Source: Verticillium longisporum
Taxonomy: Eukaryota > Ascomycota > Sordariomycetes > Glomerellales > Plectosphaerellaceae
DNA: 64,000 bases
Direction: 5' to 3'
Assembly (NCBI GenBank): GCA_019188255.1
Contig: JAETXT010000008.1
Span: 2,914,001-2,978,000 of the forward strand
This document shows, piece after piece, positions 1 through 8,913 of the stretch; within the stretch, counting starts at the first letter, position 1, and each line of letters begins with the position of its first letter. Made by a program: the position numbers and the translations under genes. The notes beneath the pieces were generated by a model. It was not told the origin of the DNA. It did no database searches and worked only from the letters and a program-made list of their open reading frames with translations.

Positions 1-2
1 GT

Positions 3-476
3 AACGGTAACAGTAATGGCACTGATTGGAACCCCAACTGGGATCATGACACCAACAAGCACTGGGCTACTAGTTCCAACAATTCCAAGGGCTCAAAGAC
101 ATCGAATCGTAGCGCGGCGAAACCACAGGCTGACGACTGGTGTGATTCGAGCAACAACGTTGGCGTCAGCAGCGGCAATTCGAACAAGTCGGGTGGCTCT
201 GGGGGCTCGAAGAAGTCCAGCAAGTCGCAGAAATCGACTGCGGCCGCTGAAGGTTATACTAACAATGCCGGCCCAGTTGGTGCACCTGGAGATGCCGCTG
301 ATTCTGGCAACGCCTGGGGCCCGACAGACGACTGGAGCAAGGGCAATACTGGCGGTGAGGACCCTTCAAGCAAGATGCCAGGAGCCTGGGATTCAACGCC
401 CAATAAGGAGCAGAACGGTGGCTTCCCTTGGGGCGATACCACGGCGGCGCAAGCCGTCCCGGACACGCAGTGGTAG
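3..476 (+). CDS. C-terminal part of an unknown Asn/Ser/Gly/Trp-rich protein (5' end outside window)
   Basis: The frame starting at base 3 is open from the window edge to a TAG at 474-476, giving about 157 residues of a C-terminus whose start lies outside the window. The stretch is low complexity and rich in Asn, Ser, Gly and Lys, with tryptophans at intervals in acidic or glycine settings (for example NAWGPTDDWSKG, GAWDS, FPWGD). No folded domain is visible, so it reads as a disordered tail. A longer frame over the same bases (16-648) is open only by chance and is Arg/Thr/Ser-rich, so I prefer the frame that ends in a natural terminus. The tail faces the convergent eIF5 gene. I do not recognise the protein. 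The W/G spacing faintly recalls GW-repeat Argonaute-binding tails, but that is only a resemblance. Confidence 0.55.
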   Translation, partial: NGNSNGTDWNPNWDHDTNKHWATSSNNSKGSKTSNRSAAKPQADDWCDSSNNVGVSSGNSNKSGGSGGSKKSSKSQKSTAAAEGYTNNAGPVGAPGDAADSGNAWGPTDDWSKGNTGGEDPSSKMPGAWDSTPNKEQNGGFPWGDTTAAQAVPDTQW

Positions 477-1145
477 TTGGCTGCGAGTCGTCAAGGGCGA
501 TACCAGGCGCGACGTGCCATCAGGTGGTGATTTTTTCTCTTTTGGCATCATGGCCTTATTTCCTTTACAGTACCCACCCTTCCGTGGAGGGTTTTTGAAC
601 TGCATTGCGTATTTGCGGCTTTATCATGGCGTTATTTGGCATTGTTAGACGCGCACTAGTCAGGACAGCAGTGTTCTTGGGAGGCAACGAAATCACCATG
701 TGGTGACGGTATCACATCGCGGCGAGGTATTCGAGGAGAGTCATGGACGGAACGGCGAGTGGCACGGAGATAAGGTTTCAGAAGGCTGCTGATTGGGCAT
801 GCCATGTATCTCAACGGCGCATGACATTATTCTATTGCGCGTCACTTCTCCATGAGCAAGATCATGCCAACCTGGTGGCTCATGTGAGAAAGAAACCAGA
901 GGTACACTTCATGGCAGCATCAAACCTTACAAGCAATCAAAAGCAAGCTCGCAGAGAAGCAATGATAATAGTGATGAGATTGTAGAAGCGTATATTGTCA
1001 ATCTAAGCTACGCTGTTCCAATCCCTTGCACATAAAACTGAGCCGAGTCGCAGCTACAACGCCGAGGCCAAAAAAGTCCTCGTGTGGTACAGAACCAGGC
1101 ATCAAGGCAAAGATTCTCAAACCCGAGAGACATACAGTGGTACAT
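477..1145. other. Convergent intergenic region (3' flanks)
   Basis: This 0.67 kb gap lies between the stop codons of the N/S-rich protein (+) and eIF5 (-), so it should hold two 3' UTRs and polyadenylation sites. A short open frame at 743-985 has no recognisable content. Nothing else is seen. Confidence 0.5.
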
Positions 1146-2488
1146 CTACTCGTCGTCCGAGTCCTCTTCCTCGGAAGCCTCCTGGAGCCAAGTGAGGAAG
1201 GGCTCGGCGGCCTTGCGGACCTTCTTGGAGGTGGCGAGGTCGACATACTTCTTGCTGGCCTTGCTACCCCACTTGACGGCGACATCCTCGCTGAGGAGGT
1301 CGTGGTTGTAGTAGAGCTGCAGGATCTTGACGACCTTCTCGAGGATATCGGGGTGCTCGCCAATGAGAGAGCCGATGAGACGCTCGGTGCCACCGAGAAG
1401 GGCCTTCTCGTGACGCTCAGAGGTGACAAACTAGACGCAAAATTAGTGTTGTGTCTTGTCAAGGGTACCCGGCGGACGGTACGAACCTGCTTCAGCATGG
1501 GAGCACGCTTGGTGATCTGCGCGAGAACGTTCTCGTCAAAGATGGTCTGGACCAGAACCAGGACGGCGCGGTGCTTGCCCTCGATGCCGAGCTCCTTGGC
1601 CTTGACAAAGATCTCAATCGAATCAACCTTGTCCACACTGCCCTTCTCCTCAGTCTGTTCGATGATCCAGGCGCCGAGCTGGTCGTAGACGGTGTTGCCA
1701 CCGCCCTCGCCATCCTCATCCTCGTCATCACCAATGTTGAGCTTCTGCTTGAACTCGCCGGGGAGCTGAGCCTGACGGGCCTTGACGGCCTCCTCGCTCA
1801 TGTCGACGGCCCACTCGTGGTCCTTAACCTCGACCTCCTGCTCGGCGTCCTGAGCCTCGTTCTTCAGCCTCTCAAACTCATCGTCGCTGCCAGCATCAAT
1901 ATCGTCGTTGTCGTTGGAGCCGTTCTCGGAACCCTCGCCACCGCTGCCGCTGCCGTGGCCGTTGGCGCCGTTCTCCTTGCCACCGTTGGCCTGGGCCTGC
2001 TGCTTGGCGCGGCGAGCGGCCTTGCGCTCGGCCTTGTCCTTCTTGCCCTTCTTCGGCTGGTTCTTGAGGATGAAACCGCTGAGCTTGAGGCGGATGTCGA
2101 CGTCAGTGCGCTGACCGCAGGCCTTGCAGTCAAGAATAATGTGGTCATCCTTGATGATGACGTCCGTCTCAGGGTTCTTGCACTTCTTGCAAAGCACGAA
2201 CTTGCTGATGAAGCCGTCAAGGTGATCCTGAAGCTTGGGGCCATCGTGGGCACCGTTGATGATCCAACGATCGTCAGCGGGGTCAATGTTGGTCTGGGCA
2301 CCGAGCTCGAAACCGAAGTACTTGATGAGGTAGGCGCCGGGGCGGGCCAGAGACTGGGCGACACTGGTCAGGTTGACAATGACGGTCTTGATGCCATTGC
2401 CCTTGCCCTCAATCTTGGTCTGGAGGCGCTCCATCTTGTAGCGGTAGAACTGGTCGGCGACATCGCGACGAACGTTGACGAGAGCCAT
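1146..2488 (-). CDS. Eukaryotic translation initiation factor 5 (eIF5)
   Basis: eIF5 is the GTPase-activating protein of eIF2 in the 43S/48S preinitiation complex; it triggers GTP hydrolysis when the start codon is recognised. Two exons, 1487-2488 and 1146-1430, are separated by a 56-nt intron (1431-1486, GTTCGT...TAG) and give 428 aa, the usual size. The N-terminal domain starts [19 protein letters not shown], and the Arg at position 16 corresponds to the known GAP arginine finger. A C2-C2 zinc finger follows (CKKC...CKAC, about residues 100-125). Next come a lysine/alanine linker, an acidic Asn/Gly/Asp-rich spacer (about 155-260), and a C-terminal W2/HEAT domain ending in an acidic aromatic tail ([17 protein letters not shown]), which in the family binds eIF2-beta and eIF3c. 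The ATG at 2488 is the first in frame. A 362-aa open frame on the opposite strand is a shadow of codon bias. Confidence 0.95.
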
Positions 2489-4097
2489 GATTGCGGTAGT
2501 GGATGTTGTACGGTCGGGACGACGAGTATTGTGGTATAAAGCGGCTCGTTAGGAGAGTGAAGAGGATAGCTACGTAGGCGGCGTGGGGCGTTGTCTAGAG
2601 GTTCGAGTCTTGATGCTGGGAGGCGAAGCTGTTGGTGCTGGCGCTGGATCTTCCTAAGAACATGGAAGACGAGTATTGATCGTTGTTGGTTAAGGGCCGA
2701 AGCGTGTCGGGGTTGTAAGGAGGAGCAGGAAAGTGGCTTTAATGCTCAAGAGATCGTATAATGGACATGGGGTATGCTGTGACTGGATCGTCTTTGCTTG
2801 TAGGACAACATGAACTCGTTGCTTGATATGATGGTTCAACCGACGGAGGTACTGATGTTGGGGCTACTGGGCTTCCGTTCTATACGAAACGGATGCAGCT
2901 TGGTGGGGAGAAAGTGTCTGATGACGGCGGTTTGGTCGTGCTGATACATAAACAGCTTTGTGCTCTGTGTACCAGGAAAAGGGTCGGTGGTCTCGTGGTG
3001 TTGGGAGTGAATGGTGGCGATCGTGGGCTGAGAGCCGGTGGGTGTAGACAGTAGCTGTGTGCTGTTTGGGGGGTGAGATGGGGGCAGCAGAGTGCTGGAG
3101 TGATGGATCGAGGTGTTTTTGCGCGCAATGCAGGCTTTTGAAGTTGTCGTTGGGTTAGGTTGGCAGCAGGGCACAAGGGAGGGGGTTTAAAGTGGGAGGA
3201 TTGTGAGCGAAGAGTTTGAGCGTGGTGGGGAGAGCCAGAAGCAGAGAAAGAGGAGCCTCAAGAGAAGTGGAAAGCCCGACCTGGAACCTGGAGACGCGAC
3301 GCTGGCCTGAGGCAGCTTACATAACCCGTGTGGACGTCCCATCCAAGCCTGCCTGCCTCTTTGGGAGGCCTGACAGTGGTCCACAGTCTCAAGTGCTGGG
3401 AACCAGGCAGCGAAGACACGGTGTAAGAGGAGTCCTTTAGGCAAACGCCAGCAGTGTGAAGCTGCACAGTACGTTCGGACTGGGTACCAGATCTTGGAGC
3501 CTGAGCCTAGACCTTCTGGACAAGACATCAGGCAAGGATCCATGGTCCATGTAGCATGCTCACCAAGCAAGCGTGTTTTTGCTTCTTTTTGCATCTTTTT
3601 TTTTTCTTGAGAAAGAGGCTTTCCTCTATGGAATGAATGAGATGCAATACTGCCAACAGTGGAATTTACAGTACCGTGTCATTCACCAGGTAGAGTGAGG
3701 CAGACGACAGGTACTTGATCCCCTTCATCGATGAAGCGAAGCTAATTGAAGGCGACATGCCCCGTGCAACCTTCAAGGTTTCCCCGCGAATGTGGCAGGG
3801 TACATATAGCGCCTGGCTTTATAGGCAGGTAGCCCACGTGTCAGCCTTGCTCTGCTGGTTGGCAGGCGCTTCGATCTGGAATTGGCATTGGTATTGGCCA
3901 TCTCAGTGTCAACCCTGCCTTTCTCCCACCACCGAAAGTGCCCATGATGACAAGTCCCTGCAGCAACCAGAAGCCTTCAACAAAGACAAGTCAGTCGTGA
4001 TAGCGGACTGACTTTAGGGCGCATTCGGTATTGGCAATCACTCATCTGCTGCCCCATCAAGATCCCCATCGTACAGCCTTGCACTTGCTTCGCCTTT
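2489..4097. other. Intergenic region: eIF5 upstream side and P450 downstream side
   Basis: This 1.6 kb stretch lies between the eIF5 start (reading left) and the P450 stop. It should contain the eIF5 promoter and 5' leader. A T10 run sits at 3596-3605. Open frames at 2836-3174 and 3187-3594 (-) are low complexity (Pro/Thr/Ser or Leu/Pro) with no recognisable domain, and I do not call them. Confidence 0.45.
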
Positions 4098-5771
4098 CTA
4101 CTCCTCCGAAATAGGCACAAACCGAAGAAGGCACTTCTGCCCCACGGGTCGCGAAGAAACCAGCTGGTCCGACATCTCCATTGACTCGGCCGTCATGGAA
4201 GGATCCGGCAGCGTTGTGTAGCGTGAGTAAACATCCTTAAGCAGAATCTTCATCTCAGCAAGGGCCAGGCTATACGCATGTCAGTGAAAAGACTTTTGTC
4301 GTCTGTTGCCTCGAGACACGTACTGTTTCCCGACACAACCTCGGCCACCGTTGGCGAACGCAAACATGAGTCGTTTTCGCTCCACGTCGCCCTCTGCGGC
4401 AGTCCATCGCTCGGGATCGAATGTCTCCGGCTCAGGGAATACCTGGCTGTTGATTGTGTGCACAGAGTACGCTTGGCAGCTGACGATGGTGCCTCCGGGC
4501 ACGAAGAAGCCGTCCACAACCTTTCCGCCCTGCGGCACTCGTCGGGGAAGCGACATGGGGATGGGGGAAGCATCGCAAGCCTTCCTGGATCACGGCATCC
4601 AGGTAGGGCAGCTTGTCAAAGTCGGCATCTGGTTTATTACGCAGCTCCTGCTGCAGCTTCTCCTGGCAGTGCATCGACGATGGCTGCGACAGCTGCCACA
4701 TGAGGAAACAAAGGCCATCGCCCGTTGTGTCGATACCGGCCGCCATGTGATCAAGACACTCTCCTGCCATGTCCGCCTGATCTAGGGTGCCGCCGCTCGC
4801 TGCCGCCTTCTCGTGCAATCGGCTGAGCAGCGTGAATGGAGACGGATCGGAGCGTTTGCTCGACTCCATCACGTAGTTGTCTGCCAATGGTGTCTCACGA
4901 GGTTTGACGAAGAAGTACAGCACGCGCGCTGCGAGCTTGTGCAACGTCGGATTGTAATGCTCAATGAGGCGGTCTACGATGATTGGTTATCTCCCCACTC
5001 AACGAACTGTCTGGCCCGGCGGACGTACTCTGCAGGCTGTCATCGGATGCCACCTGGTGCATCATTTCTTCATCGTTCTTGTCCTGCAGGCAGTTTGTGC
5101 CGTACGGGTTGAACAGATGGTGGGTGACACAATCGCATGCATATGCGTGCAGGGACATCTACAGCCGTCAGTTACCACGAGGGACATGAAACTTAGGGCA
5201 CTGCCTTTCATACGAAGATGTCATGACCTCCAGTGCCCGATGAGAGACAGCGATCAAGGAACCTCCGAGACCTCTCCTGGATGCCCGACAACGGCGCCGG
5301 CTTAACAACGTTGCTGTTGGCGTACCGATCCGCAATGATCCTCTTTCGCTTGGCATGCTGAGTTGTGTTAGGAGGACATGATTCAGAGTTTAAAAAATTT
5401 CAAGCACTGACATCTTCTCTCTTCAGAGTCGTAAACATGGTCCTCCGGCCATATACCCTGAAAAGGTCGTAGAATTCAGTCTTATCATACCCGCTACCAC
5501 CGGAGCCATATATCTCCTTGACAGCGTCGTACGATGTGTATGACACCTCGTCAGGTGCTACCCGCACTACCGGGCCATATTTCTGGTGTAGTTGATGAAT
5601 ATACTTGGTCCGACTCGCCTGGAAAGCGTGCCACTTCAGGACGAGACCGGTGAAGACGGTATACCAGGGACCGGGGATCTTTCGGAGAGGGGACGTGAGG
5701 CACTGGGCGAGATAGACAAGGAAGAGTGCGCCGCCAGCAGACAGCAGCAGAACTGGTGATAGGAGCGCCAT
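4098..5771 (-). CDS. Cytochrome P450 monooxygenase, interrupted by a one-base frameshift
   Basis: Microsomal class II P450 of a fungal CYP family I cannot name. The five-exon model is 5412-5771, 5214-5357, 5029-5158, 4324-4973 and 4098-4269, with introns of 53-55 nt and consensus splice sites. It begins with an N-terminal membrane anchor (MALLSPVLLLSAGGALFLVY) and the PGP-type hinge (KIPGPWY). It then has the I-helix oxygen-binding AGIDTT (about 290-295), ExxR as EGLR (342-345), PERW (about 398-401), and the heme loop FANGGRGCVG with Cys near 424. Exon 4 needs one base removed in the G5 run at 4563-4567 to join EGLRCFP to the downstream frame. With that correction the protein is 484 aa and every exon phase agrees. 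As written, translation stops near 4432, before the heme cysteine, so no functional enzyme would be made. A pseudogene or a homopolymer sequencing error are the two readings. Confidence 0.85.
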
Positions 5772-6659
5772 GATGATAGTTTGGTAAGAGATGCTTAAGA
5801 GAAGAGAGGAAACAAAGATGCTTGACTCATATCATGGGACTTATACCTCGGGCCTGGCTCTTATCTGGGTTGAGGGGGATGGGGATAATTGTTAGGTAAC
5901 GGAAAGATAGGCACAGGGAGCCAAGTCAATTGACACAGGCGCAGCAGTAGTATAACCATTACCTTGGAACCAGTCTTGATGTTGCTATTTGAAATATTTC
6001 AGAAAGACCAGCACAAGAATTAATTACAGCCCACATGTCCTACAGTCGATACCTATCAAAAAGAATACTCTTTGAATAAACCTGGCCGTTCCTGTTCGAG
6101 GTCGCATGCCGCACCGACATGATCAGGATGCTGAAGGGCGCACCCGGACACGGCTGATCTACTAGACCGTTCGAGGAAACTTCGGGACCTGGATCCGAGT
6201 CACGAGGCGAGTCGGTGTTTGTCGATGGAAGACGATGTTGACGAGTTTCGATCAGTCAGGGCCTTTACCGGGCAAGGACCGGCCCACCGGGAAAGGCCAA
6301 TGGCACCCAGGACAATATCGGAGCTCAGGGAGCCAACTGGGTGGGTTGGTTGGTGGCAGCCGGGTGGCAGCCGGTGTCAGACCCAGTCCGATTTACCCCT
6401 CCACCTCGACTCCTCCCGACATTGCCCTGAGGTAGGCTGTAACAGCGAGTGCCCCGCCATAGCTGCAGCGCGTGCGGAAAGCATGAGCTGACCCTCAACC
6501 ATCCTACCTTTCCGCTGAGGCTTTTCTCCATCTTTGATCTTGCCTTTCACTCTACCAGCCTGCGTTATTTACACTTTTATCCCAAAAGCTCAGCATCAGT
6601 TCTGCCTCGAGCAACTCGCATCATTTCCCTCTAATCAACAAACGCACCAATTGCCCACC
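5772..6659. promoter_or_regulatory. Divergent promoter region, P450 (-) / TPI (+)
   Basis: An 0.89 kb divergent intergenic region. On the TPI side, the last ~150 bases before the ATG contain long pyrimidine-rich stretches (about 6510-6560 and 6605-6635), typical of the promoters and leaders of highly expressed glycolytic genes in filamentous fungi. Open frames at 6219-6531 are not supported as genes. Confidence 0.45.
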
Positions 6660-7551
6660 ATGGCTCGCAAGTTCTTCGTTGGCGGTAACTTCAAGATGTG
6701 AGTGCGGGGCTCAACCCTGGAAGGGAAAACCATCTGCCGATGCGGGAAGCAAGGAACTAATGGCGCGATCCCTGCGCGCTCCAGGAACGGCACGACGTCG
6801 TCCATCAAGGAGATCGTCAAGAACCTCAACGAGGCCAAGCTCGACGCCAACACCGAGGTCGTCATCGCCCCGCTCGCGCTTTACCTGCCTCTCGTCCGCT
6901 CCTAGCTCTGCCAGGGTCTCGAGGTCGCCGACCAGAACGTTTTTGACAAGCCCAACGGCGCCTTCACTGGCGAGATCAGCGTCGCCCAGCTCAAGGACAT
7001 CGACATCAAGTGGACCATCCTCGGCCACTCGGAGCGCCGCACCATCCTCCGCGAGTCGGACGAGGTCGTTGCCTCCAAGACCAAGTACGCCACCGAGGAG
7101 GGCGTCAGCGTCATCTGGTGCTGCGGCGAGAGCCTCGAGGAGCGCGAGGCCGGCACCACCGTCGACGTCGTCAGCAAGCAGCTCGCCGCCCTCAAGGCCA
7201 AGATCTCCGACTGGTCCAAGGTTGTCATTGCCTACGAGCCCATCTGGGCCATTGGCACCGGCAAGGTCGCGACCACCGAGCAGGCCCAGGAGGTCCACGC
7301 CGCCATCCGCGCCTGGCTCAAGAAGGAGGTCAGCGACAAGGTCGCCGACGAGACCCGCATCCTGTACGGCGGCAGCGTTAGCGAGAAGAACTGCAAGGAC
7401 CTCGCCAAGGAGGCCGACATTGACGGTTTCCTCGTTGGCGGCGCGAGCCTGAAGCCTGCCTGTACGTTGACGCCTTGTCCCCCTTTTTGATGCAAAGAGT
7501 GAAAAGCTGACTTTTGATCTAGTTGTCGAGATCATCAACAGCAAGCAGTAA
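6660..7551 (+). CDS. tpiA: Triosephosphate isomerase, interrupted by an in-frame TAG
   Basis: TPI interconverts dihydroxyacetone phosphate and glyceraldehyde 3-phosphate in cytosolic glycolysis. Exons 6660-6697, 6785-7461 and 7523-7551 are joined by introns of 87 and 61 nt (GTGAGT...CAG, GTACGT...TAG), giving 248 codons including the terminal stop, the normal family length. The active site is complete: Asn10 and Lys12 in GGNFKM, His94 in ILGHSERR, Glu164 in [12 protein letters not shown], and the phosphate-binding loop in YGGSVS and VGGASLKPA. Codon 53 (6903-6905) is TAG, in the segment where the family usually reads LVRSQL, so a single C-to-T change of CAG would explain it. Reading frame, codon bias and homology continue unbroken on both sides. 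No intron with plausible splice sites removes it. The gene is either a one-hit pseudogene, an error in the sequence, or depends on readthrough. The symbol follows Aspergillus usage. Confidence 0.9.
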
Positions 7552-7912
7552 GCGTTTTGACGCCTCGATGGAGGGGGAAATCTTGGAGACGAAGGCATGA
7601 AAGATGGAGCAAACCTAGCACTCTTCCTAGCCTGGATATGATAGCCAAAAGAAAAAAAAAAAGAAACAGTACTTATACCCCAAAACTGTTTTGATCTATG
7701 CGCTCTCACACAAGCAAACTTCGACTTCATGGTTGTTCGTGGTTGAATTCTCTCAAGGGGTATATCGCCCCCCTATTTGGCGTGCTAGTGTACAAGCAGC
7801 AATCGGAGACGCCGCACTCCGGTGATGCCAATCCAATGTTCCCGCTCTTCCTATGCGTACAAGTTACAGCTTTTCCTCTTGCTCATTCCTCTGGTAGCAG
7901 CTCTCTGCAGCT
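7552..7912. other. Convergent intergenic region TPI / mL43
   Basis: A 0.36 kb gap between two converging genes. It contains an A-rich patch (about 7648-7665) consistent with 3' UTR sequence for TPI. Nothing else is seen. Confidence 0.45.
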
Positions 7913-8443
7913 CTACACCGCCTCGCCGTTGCCGTGGTAGGGACTCCAGATACCCCTGACACTGGGATTGATACTGGTGACGGGCTTGTTGGCTCTCCGC
8001 AGCTTCTCGCCGTTGGTGTCGCGCATGGACTCGGCAGCCCTGAGAATTTCCATGGGCTGCATGTTCTTGACGAGGAGGGATCGCGAGTTGCCGTTGATGT
8101 AGTGGCCGACGATGGTAGGGTGTTTCGCAGGTCGTGGGGAGACGGAGATCTCGATCTGGGGGTGTGCGGCGGCGAATTTGGGGAGCTGAGACTTGATGAA
8201 GCCGCTGGATTTGTGGTCAGCATCGTGCTGTTGGATCGCGAGACCGAGGGATCCCGTCAACATACTTCATGCCCTTGGAGCTTCCGGCCCAATCGCAAAA
8301 GTGGAATTCGAGCTTCTTGCACTGCAAGATGAAGGCGCCGAGGCCGTTCTGTGAGACGTCAGTGGGGTGATTCGCTGGTAGCGATGTCGCGCATGAGAAC
8401 CTACCTGGCCCTGTGACACTGTCTTCAATGCCTTGATCGTCAT
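7913..8443 (-). CDS. MRPL51: Mitochondrial large-subunit ribosomal protein mL43 (MRPL51 type)
   Basis: A component of the mitochondrial 54S ribosomal subunit with the L51/S25/CI-B8 (thioredoxin-like) fold. Three exons, 8405-8443, 8266-8348 and 7913-8204, with introns of 56 nt and 61 nt (GTAGGT...CAG and GTATGT...CAG), give 137 aa. The diagnostic N-terminal part reads FILQCKKLEFHFCDWAGSSK and continues after the second intron as NGFIKSQLPKFAAAHPQIE, then SPRPAKHPTIVGHYINGNS; this order matches the family as I recall it. There is no long cleavable presequence, which is usual for this protein. The second intron resolves an otherwise broken frame, so the gene looks intact. The start at 8443 is the first ATG that fits the family start. 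It is divergent from U1-70K. Confidence 0.9.
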
Positions 8444-8913
8444 TGTGTTCTGCCGGGCGTAGTGAAGCACGGGGTATGCGATTCGTCTCGTCCTAGGGGA
8501 TCTTCAGCATCCGTCGAGACTCGCGTGAGATTTCTTAGCGTGCTGCTGATCGGTAGAACATCGGCGCAGGCTGGGGGTGTCGCGACCCGCAATGATGGTA
8601 TGTGCGGCGGCTGCATATGCAGATAACAGGAGCAGGACGGTTCATACCTGCGGGCTTGAAGTGACCTGCAGCGGCTTCTCGACAGCTAAATTGGCCTCCT
8701 AAACAGTGGAGCTTTGCCGACACGATCGATCTCTGCCGTCTCGACTGCTGCCTTTGAATTTGCAGCACGACGCGACGACTAAAAGTCCCATCACCCCCTC
8801 CGCGACCAACTCGTCTAGCTGGGACTCGTCATCGCGCACACGCGCATCTCTCTTCGATTTCATTCATTTCTTGACCTTCTTTTCCTGCCGTACTATGCTC
8901 GCCGCCTGTCAAC
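8444..8913. promoter_or_regulatory. Bidirectional promoter region, mL43 (-) / U1-70K (+)
   Basis: A 0.47 kb divergent region between two housekeeping genes. An ATG at 8895, out of frame with the U1-70K start and only 19 nt upstream of it, has an A at -3 and opens a frame that overlaps the main start. It would act as an overlapping uORF if transcription starts upstream of it. Confidence 0.45.

Noticed and set aside
1451..2539. 362-codon plus-strand frame opposite eIF5
   Set aside because: It mirrors the strongly biased codons of eIF5 on the other strand (a Leu/Val/Ala-rich shadow) and has no domain or splice logic.
2590..2615. T-loop-like GGTTCGAGTC, and another GGGTTCGACTC near 46878
   Set aside because: The flanking bases do not form a five-pair T stem and no acceptor or anticodon arm can be drawn, so neither is a tRNA.
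6903..6911. Programmed stop-codon readthrough in TPI, as known for some fungal glycolytic enzymes
   Set aside because: Known cases lie at the natural C-terminus and extend it with a peroxisomal signal, usually at UGA-CUA. This TAG followed by CTC is early and internal.
6711..7730. 339-codon minus-strand frame opposite TPI
   Set aside because: It is an antisense shadow of GC3-rich TPI codons; composition is Leu/Gly/Asp/Val repeats with no family resemblance.
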